A DNA stretch of 64,000 bases, taken from Sorangium aterium. GTDB lineage: Bacteria > Myxococcota_A > Polyangia > Polyangiales > Polyangiaceae. Positions 1 to 7,230 of the stretch are shown here, piece after piece. Made by a program: the position numbers and the translations under genes. The notes below the pieces were generated by a model that was given only the letters and a program-made list of their open reading frames with translations, searched no databases and was not told where the DNA came from. Location of the stretch: the NCBI RefSeq assembly GCF_028368935.1, contig NZ_JAQNDK010000002.1, positions 2,170,001-2,234,000 of the forward strand, read 5' to 3'. Numbering within the stretch: position 1 is the first letter of the stretch; each line of letters begins with the position of its first letter.

Positions 1-2
1 GG

Positions 3-449
3 GCGCCGAACGCGCGCGTCGAGGACGCCGACGGCCGCGAGCTCCAGCTCAAGGCGCTTCAAGGCAAGCCGATCCTCATCGTCTACGAGGACAAGGACTC
101 GAAGTCCCAGAACCAGGCGCTCAAGGACGCGCTGGCGAAGCTCGCGAAGGGCGACCGCTACCGGCGGGGCATCGCCGTCGCCGCGATCGCCGACGTCAGC
201 TCCTACGACTTCTGGCCGGCGAGAGGGTTCGTGAAGGACGCCATCCGGGAGGAGTCGAGGAAGGTCGGCGGGACCATCTATTGCGACTGGGACGGCTCCT
301 TCCGCACGGCCTACAAGCTCCGCCGCGGCGTCAGCAACGTCGTCGTGGTCGGCAAGAACGGCCACGTGCTCTTCGCGGCCGAAGGGGCCCTCAAGCCGGA
401 GTCGCAGAGCAAGGTCCTCGACCTGCTCCGCAAGGAAGTCGAGGGCTGA
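3..449 (+). CDS. Thioredoxin-fold YtfJ-like protein, 3' part
   Basis: The gene enters from the left edge, so its start is missing; 148 residues remain. The visible order is a GRELQLKAL segment, a hydrophobic strand (PILIVYEDKD), a helix, a long loop with FVKDAIREE, then TIYCDWDG and VVVVGKNGHVLFAAEG, ending in a short helix. That order resembles YtfJ-type proteins of the thioredoxin superfamily, including the late strand and EGAL motif. There is only one cysteine and no CxxC, so a disulfide redox role is unlikely. Any signal peptide would lie outside the window. The next gene lies on the opposite strand 36 bp downstream. Family assignment is from memory of the fold pattern and is moderate. 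Confidence 0.6.
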   Translation, partial: APNARVEDADGRELQLKALQGKPILIVYEDKDSKSQNQALKDALAKLAKGDRYRRGIAVAAIADVSSYDFWPARGFVKDAIREESRKVGGTIYCDWDGSFRTAYKLRRGVSNVVVVGKNGHVLFAAEGALKPESQSKVLDLLRKEVEG

Positions 450-485
450 CCGCGACGGACGCCCCGGCCGGCGGGGCGGCTGCGC

Positions 486-1433
486 TCAGCTCCCGTCCTT
501 GCGGCGCCGCCGCGCGTGCAGCGCGGACTCGACCTGCGCGCGGATCTCCGCCGCCTCCGCGGCCGCCACGAGGCCGCCGCGCGCCTCGATGAAGGTCCGG
601 AGCGGCCCGGCGCCCCTGCCGCCCACGATCCACGGCACGCCCCGGCACGCGTCCGCGTAGGCGTCGATGAGCTCGCGCGCCGCCGGCGGGAGCGGCGGGA
701 TCGCGACCGTCAGCGCGACGAGATCCGGCGCGATCGCCTCGACCGCCCGCGCGATCGCGGCGGGCGGCGTCCTCGCGCCGAGCACGACGGAGCGGAAGCC
801 CCACGAGCAGAAGCGCAGGCCGATGCCGAACAGCCCGAGCACGTGATCCTCGTCGGCGAAGGCCGCGAGCAGGACGCGCCGCCCGCCCTCGCCAGGCTGC
901 GCGAGCCGCAAGAGGTGCTGCAGCGTCGCGCCGATCACCTGCGAGGCGAGGTGCTCCTGCGCGACCGTGATCGTCCCCGCGTGCCAGAGATCGCCGATGC
1001 GCTCGAGCGCCGGGATGAGCGCGCGCTCGGCGATCATCACCGCAGGGCCGAGCGAGAGGGCCCGGTTTACCTCGGCCTCGATTCCGTCCAGATCGAACCG
1101 AACCGTGGCGTCGATGATGCGCTCGCTCGCCCCGGCGAACGCGTCGCCCCCGGTCGTGCCCACCGGCGCGCGCGGCCTCGCCGTCTCGAGCACCATGCGC
1201 GCCGCCTCGGCCGCGGCGATCCCGCCGTTCACGTGGTCGCGCATCTTCTTGATCACCGCCACATCGTCGTCGCTGTACAGGCGGTAGGCCGACGCCGTGC
1301 GCGCGGGCGACGGCACGCCATAACGGCGCTCCCACGCGCGCAGCGTCGCCGAGGACACGCCACACATCTCCGAGACGACATGGATTCTGTAGCGGCTCAA
1401 CTGGATAAACCTTGCTAGGACCCGCCGAGCCAC
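486..1433 (-). CDS. carH: MerR-family transcriptional regulator with B12-binding domain (CarH-type photoreceptor)
   Basis: 315 aa. Residues about 15-85 are a MerR DNA-recognition domain (TLRAWERRYGVP, then AYRLYSDDDV). The rest matches a cobalamin-binding light-sensor module: W150, nine residues, then E160-H161 (the W-x9-EH motif of the CarH helical cap), and E195-D-H197-x-x-G200, where His is the lower cobalt ligand in CarH-type proteins. In the known family the dark adenosylcobalamin-bound tetramer represses carotenoid genes and light disassembles it. Here the gene diverges from crtI with a palindrome in the shared region, so it probably represses that operon. The start taken is GTG at 1433; a TTG at 1400 with an upstream AAGG is an alternative that still keeps the whole HTH. 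Confidence 0.85.
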   Translation of the reverse strand: MARRVLARFIQLSRYRIHVVSEMCGVSSATLRAWERRYGVPSPARTASAYRLYSDDDVAVIKKMRDHVNGGIAAAEAARMVLETARPRAPVGTTGGDAFAGASERIIDATVRFDLDGIEAEVNRALSLGPAVMIAERALIPALERIGDLWHAGTITVAQEHLASQVIGATLQHLLRLAQPGEGGRRVLLAAFADEDHVLGLFGIGLRFCSWGFRSVVLGARTPPAAIARAVEAIAPDLVALTVAIPPLPPAARELIDAYADACRGVPWIVGGRGAGPLRTFIEARGGLVAAAEAAEIRAQVESALHARRRRKDGS

Positions 1434-1522
1434 GGCCGTCCACGCCGGCCCGGCGCACCGGGGTGCATCGGAACGGCGGGCAGCGAGGCCCAGAAAGACC
1501 CCTCCCGCCGGCGTTTTTCGCC

Positions 1523-1543
1523 TTTGTCAAAGGCTAGGACAAA
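1523..1543. promoter_or_regulatory. Candidate operator: TTTGTC-N9-GACAAA palindrome
   Basis: Perfect 6-bp arms (1523-1528 and 1538-1543) with a 9-bp spacer. The palindrome overlaps the -35 box and spacer of the crtI promoter, so a bound protein would block RNA polymerase. Half-sites TTGTC/GACAA recur in the crtD/crtE promoter region at 8756-8801. The likely ligand is the divergently encoded CarH-like regulator (inference). Confidence 0.6.
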
Positions 1544-1552
1544 CATTATATT
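1524..1552 (+). promoter_or_regulatory. Sigma70-type promoter of crtI
   Basis: TTGTCA (1524-1529), 17 bp, TATATT (1547-1552): five of six -35 bases and five of six -10 bases match consensus with ideal spacing. The expected transcription start is around 1559-1560, on or next to the crtI ATG at 1560, so the message would be leaderless or nearly so. Confidence 0.65.
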
Positions 1553-1559
1553 GCGCGTC

Positions 1560-3170
1560 ATGCAAAACACCAGCGCTTCTTCGGCGCAGGATCCGGCGCA
1601 TCCGGCGGGGCCTGACGGCTCGCCGGGCGACGAGACGGCCGCTTCCCCGCGAGCGGCACGAGCACGCGGCGTCCTCCGTGGAGCGCGCGCGCCGCGCGCC
1701 GTCGTCATCGGCAGCGGGTTCGGGGGCCTCGCGGCGGCCGTCCGGCTGGGGGTGCGGGGCTACGACGTCACGGTCGTCGAGAAGCTCGACGCGCCGGGCG
1801 GGCGCGCGTACGTCCACCGCCAGGACGGGTTCACCTTCGACGCGGGGCCGACCGTCATCACGGCGCCGTTCCTCCTGGAAGAGCTCTGGCAGCTCTGCGG
1901 CCGGAAGATGGCCGACGACATCGAGTTGCGGCCCGTGACGCCGTTCTACCGGATCCGGTTCCACGACGGCGCGACGTTCGACTACACGGGCGACGCCGCC
2001 GCGATGCGCGCCGAGGTCGCGCGCCTGTCACCCGGGGACGTCGAGGGGTACGAGCGCTTCGTCCGGCGGAGCGAGGCGATCTTCCGGGTCGGGTTCGAGG
2101 AGCTCGCGCACGTGCCGTTCGGGTCGTGGGCGGACATGGCGCGCATCGTGCCGGACATGGTGCGGCTCGAGAGCTACCGCACGGTGTACGGCCTCGTCGC
2201 GAAGCACGTGAAGGACGACCGCCTGCGCCAGGTGCTGAGCTTCCACCCGCTGCTCGTGGGCGGGAACCCGTTCTCTACGACGTCGATCTACAGCCTGATC
2301 GCGTTCCTCGAGCGCAACTGGGGCGTCCACTTCCCGATCGGCGGCACGGGCGCCCTGGTGAAAGGGCTCGTGTCGCTCATCGAGGGCCTGGGCGGCACGG
2401 TGCGGTGCGGCGCCGAGGTGCGGCGCATCTCCGTGGAGGGCGGCCGCGCCCGGGGCGTGGAGCTCGCGTCGGGCGAGCGGCTCGCCGCCGACGTCGTGGT
2501 CTCGAACGCGGACTCGGCGTGGACCTACCGGCACCTCGTGCCCCCCGAGGCGCGGAAGCGCTGGACCGACCGGCGCATCGAGCGGCAGCGCTACTCGATG
2601 AGCCTCTTCGTGTGGTACTTCGGCACGCGCCGGCAGTACCCGGACGTCGCTCACCACACGATCCTCCTCGGCCCGCGGTACAGGCCGCTGCTCGAGGACA
2701 TCTTCGAGAAGCACGTGCTCGCCGACGACTTCAGCCTGTACCTGCACCGCCCGACCGCGACCGACCCGGCGCTCGCCCCGCCCGGCTGCGACGCGTTTTA
2801 CGTGCTGTCCCCGGTGCCGAACCTGCTCAGCGGCACCCACTGGCCAACGGCCCAGGAGCGGTACCGGCGCTCCATCTCGGCGCTGCTCGAGGCGACGGTC
2901 CTGCCGGGGCTCGAGGGCGCGCTCGCGAGCTCGCGGCTCCTCACGCCGCAGGACTTCCAGGACCGGCTGCTGTCGTTCCGGGGCGCGGCGTTCGGGCCGG
3001 AGCCGGTGCTCACGCAGAGCGCCTTCTTCCGGCCCCACAACGCGAGCGAGGACGTCGAGCGCCTCTACCTCGTCGGGGCAGGGACGCACCCGGGCGCCGG
3101 TCTGCCCGGGGTGCTCTCGTCGGCCCGCGTGCTGGATCGGGTGGTCCCGGATGCATCGAAGCTCGCCTGA
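1560..3170 (+). CDS. crtI: Phytoene desaturase CrtI
   Basis: 536 aa. FAD-dependent desaturase that converts phytoene stepwise to neurosporene/lycopene. After a low-complexity N-terminal tail of about 45 residues comes the dinucleotide-binding motif GSGFGG with an acidic strand end (VVEKLDAPGGRAY). The C-terminal bacterial phytoene-dehydrogenase signature reads GAGTHPGAGLPGV. The ATG at 1560 is preferred over an upstream in-frame TTG at 1524 because that TTG is the -35 box and would lie upstream of transcription. There is no Shine-Dalgarno, in keeping with a leaderless start. The last 20 bp overlap crtB, so the two are translationally coupled. The tail before the FAD motif is longer than in most CrtI proteins. 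Confidence 0.93.
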   Translation: MQNTSASSAQDPAHPAGPDGSPGDETAASPRAARARGVLRGARAPRAVVIGSGFGGLAAAVRLGVRGYDVTVVEKLDAPGGRAYVHRQDGFTFDAGPTVITAPFLLEELWQLCGRKMADDIELRPVTPFYRIRFHDGATFDYTGDAAAMRAEVARLSPGDVEGYERFVRRSEAIFRVGFEELAHVPFGSWADMARIVPDMVRLESYRTVYGLVAKHVKDDRLRQVLSFHPLLVGGNPFSTTSIYSLIAFLERNWGVHFPIGGTGALVKGLVSLIEGLGGTVRCGAEVRRISVEGGRARGVELASGERLAADVVVSNADSAWTYRHLVPPEARKRWTDRRIERQRYSMSLFVWYFGTRRQYPDVAHHTILLGPRYRPLLEDIFEKHVLADDFSLYLHRPTATDPALAPPGCDAFYVLSPVPNLLSGTHWPTAQERYRRSISALLEATVLPGLEGALASSRLLTPQDFQDRLLSFRGAAFGPEPVLTQSAFFRPHNASEDVERLYLVGAGTHPGAGLPGVLSSARVLDRVVPDASKLA

Positions 3171-4107
3171 GGCGTCGGCGGCGGACTTCGCCGCGTGCAG
3201 GGACCTCCTGCGCAAGGGGTCGAAGAGCTTCGCCGCGGCGGCGCTTTTGCTGCCCGCGCGGGTGAGGGAGCCGGCGGCGGCCTTCTACGCGTTCTGCAGG
3301 GTCGCCGACGACGCGGTCGACGAGCTGGGGGAGCACGCGCCGCCGTCCGCGGCCGCGGCCGCTGTCGCGACGCTGCGGGAGCGGCTCGCGCGCGCCGCGG
3401 CGGGCAGGCCGGACGACAGCCCGGTCGATCGCGCGCTCGCCCACGTCATGGCGGAGCACGGACTGCCGCGCGCGTTCATCGAGGCGCTGCTCGAGGGGTT
3501 CGCGTGGGACGCGGAGGGGCGCCGCTACGAGACGCTCTCGGACCTGAACGCCTACGCGGCGCGCGTCGCGGGCACCGTCGGCGCGACGATGTCGACGCTC
3601 ATGGGGGCGCGGGGGCCCGACGCGCTCGCGCGGGCGTGCGACCTGGGCGTCGCCATGCAGCTCACGAACATCGCGCGCGACGTCGGTGAGGACGCGCGGC
3701 GCGGGCGGATCTACCTGCCGCTCGCCTGGATGCGAGAGGCCGGGATCGCGCCGGACGGGTGGCTCGCGCGGCCGGTGTTCGACGAGCGGCTGGGGCGGCT
3801 CGTGGCGCGGCTGCTCGCCGAGGCGGAGGCGCTGTACCTCCGCGCGGGCGCCGGCATCCCGATGCTGCCGCGCGACTGCCGGCCCGCGATCCAGGCGGCG
3901 CGGCTCATCTACGCCGACATCGGGCGGGTCATCGCGCGCCGCGGCTTCGACTCGGTGTCGACGCGCGCCGTGGTGTCACCAGGCCGCAAGGCCTGGCTCG
4001 TGCTGCGGGCGCTGCTCCGCGGGTCCGTCGCGCCCGCGGAGGCCCGCGAGTACGGCGCGGCGCCGCCGCTCGACGAGGTCCGCTTCCTCCTGGAGGCGGC
4101 GCGATGA
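3151..4107 (+). CDS. crtB: Phytoene synthase CrtB
   Basis: 318 aa. Condenses two GGPP molecules head to head to phytoene. Both Asp-rich prenyl-diphosphate/Mg sites of the squalene/phytoene synthase family are present: D53-D54-A-V-D57 after YAFCR, and N173-I-A-R-D177-V-G-E-D181 followed by the RRGRIYLP loop. Length is typical. The start ATG lies 20 bp inside the end of crtI, and the stop overlaps the next ATG (ATGA), so it is the middle gene of a tightly coupled operon. Confidence 0.94.
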   Translation: MHRSSPEASAADFAACRDLLRKGSKSFAAAALLLPARVREPAAAFYAFCRVADDAVDELGEHAPPSAAAAAVATLRERLARAAAGRPDDSPVDRALAHVMAEHGLPRAFIEALLEGFAWDAEGRRYETLSDLNAYAARVAGTVGATMSTLMGARGPDALARACDLGVAMQLTNIARDVGEDARRGRIYLPLAWMREAGIAPDGWLARPVFDERLGRLVARLLAEAEALYLRAGAGIPMLPRDCRPAIQAARLIYADIGRVIARRGFDSVSTRAVVSPGRKAWLVLRALLRGSVAPAEAREYGAAPPLDEVRFLLEAAR

Positions 4108-4160
4108 GCGGCGGCGCGATGAGCGGCGGCGCGACGCGGGCTCTGGAGGCCGTGGGATGA
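4104..4160 (+). CDS. 18-codon mini-ORF bridging crtB and the cyclase gene
   Basis: The ATG at 4104 overlaps the crtB stop (ATGA, 4104-4107). The reading frame runs 18 codons ([18 protein letters not shown]) and its TGA overlaps the cyclase start (ATGA, 4157-4160). The first 30 bp are a perfect 15-bp tandem duplication, and the cyclase start begins with a similar ATGAGCG(C/G)CGGCG. It may be a translational relay that lets ribosomes move from crtB to the cyclase, or a leftover of the duplication. No peptide function is implied. Confidence 0.35.
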   Translation: MSGGAMSGGATRALEAVG

Positions 4161-5626
4161 GCGCCGGCGGCGTGCCGGGCTCAGCCGCGCGGGAGATCGA
4201 CGCGGCGCGGGGGCGCGTGCGCGAGGCGGGCGGCGAGGCGCTGCTTGCGCGCCTCGAGCACCTCGACGCGGCGCGGGCCGCCCCGGCGCCTCGGCCGGGA
4301 CCCTCGCTGCGGCCGCCGGATCGGGGCGCGACCGCCGATTACGATGTGGTCGTCGCGGGCGGCGGGCTGTCGCTCCTGCTCGCGCCGCTGCTCGCGTCGG
4401 CCGGGCTGCGCGTCGCGGTGCTCGACCGGGCGCGGATCGGCGCCGCGCACCGGGAGTGGAACGCCGGGACGGCCGAGGTGGCCGCGCTGTCGGCGTCGGG
4501 GATCTTCACGAGGGACGAGATCGAGCGGCTCGTGATCGCCCGTTATGCCGAGGGGCTCTGCCGCTGGCACGGCGGCGGGACGTACCCGGTGCGCGGCGTG
4601 CTCGACCACGCCATCGACGCGGGCGGGCTGCTCGCCGCGGCGCGGGCCCGGGCAGAGGCGCTCGGGGTGACGCTGCTCGACGGGCACGCGCTGCTCGGGC
4701 ACGCGGAGGGCCCGGACGCGGTCGCGCTCGCCGTGGCCGAGGCGCATCCGGGCGCCGCGCCGCGCGCGCTGTCCGCGCGGCTCCTCGTCGACGCGCGCGG
4801 CGCGGCGAGCCCCTACGCGACCGCGGACCTCCTCTGCCCGACCGTCGGCGGCGTGCTCACCGGGCTCTCGGAGGGCGACGGGGTGCGGCGGATCCGGCCG
4901 GACGTCGGCGAGATCCTCGCCACGACGGAGGACGTCGAGGAGGGCAGGCAGCACCTCTGGGAGGCGTTCCCGGGGCGGCCGGGCGAGACGACGGTCTACC
5001 TCTTCTATTACGCGCGCTCCGGGGACGTCGGGCCAGGCGCGCTCCTGTCGCTCTACGCGCGGTTCTTCCGGCTCCTCTCGCGCTACAAGGAGGGCGACGC
5101 GCGGCTCGTCCGCCCGACCTTCGGGCTCATCCCCGGCTGGTCGCGGCTGTCGGCCGCGCCGCGGGCGCCGGGGCGCCGGGTGCGGCTCGTGGGGGACGCG
5201 GCGGCGCGGCACTCGCCGCTGACGTTCTGCGGCTTCGGCGCGAACGTGCGCGAGCTCGCGGCGACGGCCGCCGATCTGGCGCGGGCGGTCCGGGAGCCGG
5301 GAGCGCCGAGCACGGCGCGCGACGCGCCGGTGCACGCGGGCACCGGCGCGCTCGCGGCCCTCATGGCGAAGCCCGCCGGCGGGGCGAGGGCAGGGGAGAT
5401 GAACGCGCTCCTCGACACGGCCTTCGCCGTGCTCCACGCGATGGGCAACGACGCGTACGCGGCGCTGCTGCGCGACGAGATGCAGGCGGCCGATTTCGTG
5501 AGGTTCTTGCGGGAGACGGCGGCGCGGCGGCCCGAGGTGTACCGCGAGGTCGTGAGCGCGCTGCCGCTCCGGGCCATCGGCCGCTGGGGGGCGGGGCTCG
5601 CGAGGGAGCTCTACCGCGCCCGCTGA
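4157..5626 (+). CDS. cruA: CruA-type lycopene cyclase (FAD-dependent)
   Basis: 489 aa. After an Arg/Ala-rich N-terminus of about 60 residues there is an FAD-binding start (VVVAGGGLSLL, then VAVLDRARIG). An HREWN motif follows, like the EWN motif of CruA/CruP proteins, and a C-terminal VRLVGDAAARHSPLTFCGFG corresponds to the VGDAS..SP.SFGGFG region of that family. CruA enzymes cyclise psi ends of lycopene to beta rings. Third in the crtI-crtB operon, it replaces the CrtY or heterodimeric CrtYc/CrtYd cyclases of other clusters. A general geranylgeranyl-reductase-type oxidoreductase is the alternative; the motifs and context make a cyclase more likely. Confidence 0.7.
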   Translation: MSAGGVPGSAAREIDAARGRVREAGGEALLARLEHLDAARAAPAPRPGPSLRPPDRGATADYDVVVAGGGLSLLLAPLLASAGLRVAVLDRARIGAAHREWNAGTAEVAALSASGIFTRDEIERLVIARYAEGLCRWHGGGTYPVRGVLDHAIDAGGLLAAARARAEALGVTLLDGHALLGHAEGPDAVALAVAEAHPGAAPRALSARLLVDARGAASPYATADLLCPTVGGVLTGLSEGDGVRRIRPDVGEILATTEDVEEGRQHLWEAFPGRPGETTVYLFYYARSGDVGPGALLSLYARFFRLLSRYKEGDARLVRPTFGLIPGWSRLSAAPRAPGRRVRLVGDAAARHSPLTFCGFGANVRELAATAADLARAVREPGAPSTARDAPVHAGTGALAALMAKPAGGARAGEMNALLDTAFAVLHAMGNDAYAALLRDEMQAADFVRFLRETAARRPEVYREVVSALPLRAIGRWGAGLARELYRAR

Positions 5627-5631
5627 GGCTA

Positions 5632-5756
5632 GAGCGGCGGTCACCCGCGTCGGATACGGGCCCATCTCGACGTTTTCGGTGCTCAGCGCACTGGAGTGCG
5701 CTTCCGCGCCGAAAACGCCGATCTGGGCCCGTCTCCTGTGCGGGTGATCGCCGCTC
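5632..5756. terminator. 125-bp interrupted inverted repeat between convergent crt operons
   Basis: Outer arms 5632-5648 and 5740-5756 pair at 16 of 17 positions. Nested inside are GGGCCC arms (5658-5663 / 5725-5730), CGTTTTCGG (5671-5679) with CCGAAAACG (5709-5717), and CGCACT with AGTGCG around the centre (5687-5700). The structure sits exactly between the stops of the cyclase gene (+) and crtZ (-). It lacks a T-run, so it is not a classic intrinsic terminator; it could fold as a long stem on either RNA and act as a bidirectional end, or be a dispersed palindromic element. Confidence 0.55.
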
Positions 5757-5791
5757 GGCGACGCGTGTAACAGGGGCGGCTGAGCGCCGCT

Positions 5792-6283
5792 CTATCGCGC
5801 CCGCTGCGCGGAGCGCTGGGCGCGGCCGCTCGCGGCGACGCGCCGCTCGAGGACGAGGGGCCCGAGGAACAGGCCGTACGGCGGGCCGCCGGTGCCGTGG
5901 TGGACGCGGTGCGCGTCGCGGACGCGCGCGAGGTACGGGATACGCGCGAGGCCCGAGACCGGGAGGCGCCCGTGGACGAGGCCGTCGTGGACCAGGACGT
6001 AGGCGAGGCCGAACGCGGTCATGCCGAGGCCGAAGCCGAACGCGGCCTCGCGCAGCGGCCCCGGCGCGCCCCAGGAGCCGTACATGATGAGCCCGGCGGC
6101 GATCGGGGCGTGGAGGGACGCGAGCGCGTCATTTTTCTCGAAGGCGCCGCGCCGCTTCGTGTGGTGGGAGCGGTGGATGCTCCAGAGCGCGTGGTGCCAG
6201 ACCTTGCCGTGGAGGAGCGCGGCCCACACCTCCATGGTCGCGAAGGCGGCGAGCGCCGTGGCGATCCAGATCGCGAGCGTCAT
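5792..6283 (-). CDS. crtZ: Beta-carotene hydroxylase CrtZ
   Basis: 163 aa, the usual size for CrtZ. Membrane di-iron hydroxylase of the fatty-acid-hydroxylase superfamily that adds 3-OH to beta rings. The His boxes are complete: H25-GKVW-H30, H37-RS-H40-H41, H in LVHDGLVHGR, and HRVHH near residue 130, between hydrophobic helices. The start ATG overlaps the crtC stop as ATGA, so it is the last gene of crtD-crtC-crtZ and translationally coupled to crtC. A second frame reading into this gene from further upstream starts with non-homologous Arg-rich sequence and was not used. Confidence 0.88.
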   Translation of the reverse strand: MTLAIWIATALAAFATMEVWAALLHGKVWHHALWSIHRSHHTKRRGAFEKNDALASLHAPIAAGLIMYGSWGAPGPLREAAFGFGLGMTAFGLAYVLVHDGLVHGRLPVSGLARIPYLARVRDAHRVHHGTGGPPYGLFLGPLVLERRVAASGRAQRSAQRAR

Positions 6284-7230
6284 CGCGCCCTCCGCATGCG
6301 GAACGGCAGGAGGAGCTGCACCCAGGGGCTGGCGAAGCGGTCGAGCGAGAGGGCCTCGTGGACGACCGTCGCCGGCTTGCCGCCGAACGTCGCGGCCGCG
6401 AGGGAGCGCGCGTAGAACGGCGTGTCCTCGAAGGTGCGGAGGAGCCGCGGCGCGGACCCCGGGTCGGCGGCGATCTCCCGCGCCATGCCCCAGCGCGTGC
6501 CGCCGAGCGGTCGAGGGGCGAGCGGCGGGAGCTCGCGCGCGCCGCCCGCCGCGTCGAACGCGGGCGAGAGGAGCATGCGCGTGCCGTCGCGGCGCCGGAC
6601 GTCGTAGGTCAGGGCGATCCCGTCCGCGCCGAGCGCCCGCGACCAGGTCCAGCGCTCGAAGGCGTGGTCGAGCGGCTCGTCGCCGGCGTTCGTGTCGAGG
6701 TAGGCGCTGCCGGAGAAGCGCAGCGAGGGGTGCGCGAGCTCGACCTCGGCCCGCGCGATCGGCGCGATGGGCGCCCAGCGGTGGAGCCCCCGCCCGTCCA
6801 GGGCGACGGCGTCGTGCGCGCCGTGCGCCGCGGGCCTGGGCGCGGACGGGCGGAGGCGCACCGTCCCCGAGAGCCGGGAGGGCAGAGGCGCCGTGATCTC
6901 GTCGAAGGAGACGCGGAGCTCGCCCCCGGACCACTCCATCACGCTCGGCCCGATGGCGAGCGACCGCGGCGACCTGGAGACCGCGCCCCGCGGCCGCTCG
7001 GTCAGCGCCCAGCGATCGGCGCTCGGGCCGTACAGCGCGACGTTCATCGCGCAGTGCATGAGCGGGTCCGCGGCGCCGCGCGATCGAGCCTTTGCGTAGT
7101 ACGGCGAGAAGACGCTCCCGAGCATCGCGATGATCGTGATCGCGCTCCGGCCGTCGTCGCTCACCGCGTCCAGGTACCACCAGGCGTAGCCGCCGCTCGG
7201 GATCTCGAGGTCGAAGCGAGGTCCTCCATC
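6280..7230 (-). CDS. crtC: Carotenoid 1,2-hydratase CrtC, 5' end unresolved
   Basis: About 316 codons in frame. The enzyme adds water to the 1,2 double bond of a psi end. Family features are clear: GGYAWWYLDAVSDDGR, then AMLGSVFSPYY, and later NAGDEPLDHAFERWTWSR. The problem is the start: the conserved N-terminus lies inside the last 70 bp of crtD, and no ATG, GTG or TTG occurs close upstream in this frame. The only nearby ATG (7227-7229) is one base out of frame; a GTG at 7164 overlapping the crtD stop would cut off the conserved GGYAWWYLDA. The interval given begins at the codon around that ATG. Causes could be a one-base error, a recent frameshift, or a non-standard start. Confidence 0.75.
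   Translation of the reverse strand, partial: DGGPRFDLEIPSGGYAWWYLDAVSDDGRSAITIIAMLGSVFSPYYAKARSRGAADPLMHCAMNVALYGPSADRWALTERPRGAVSRSPRSLAIGPSVMEWSGGELRVSFDEITAPLPSRLSGTVRLRPSAPRPAAHGAHDAVALDGRGLHRWAPIAPIARAEVELAHPSLRFSGSAYLDTNAGDEPLDHAFERWTWSRALGADGIALTYDVRRRDGTRMLLSPAFDAAGGARELPPLAPRPLGGTRWGMAREIAADPGSAPRLLRTFEDTPFYARSLAAATFGGKPATVVHEALSLDRFASPWVQLLLPFRMRRAR

Noticed and set aside
1524-1559. TTG at 1524 as the crtI start
   Set aside because: This codon is the -35 box of the apparent promoter; the ATG at 1560 fits the predicted transcription start.
4104-4160. The mini-ORF as a functional peptide
   Set aside because: Its sequence is a duplicated start-site motif; it is listed only as a possible translational relay.
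7162-7164. GTG overlapping the crtD stop as the crtC start
   Set aside because: It would give a neat GTGA overlap but would remove the conserved GGYAWWYLDA block, which is encoded in frame just upstream.
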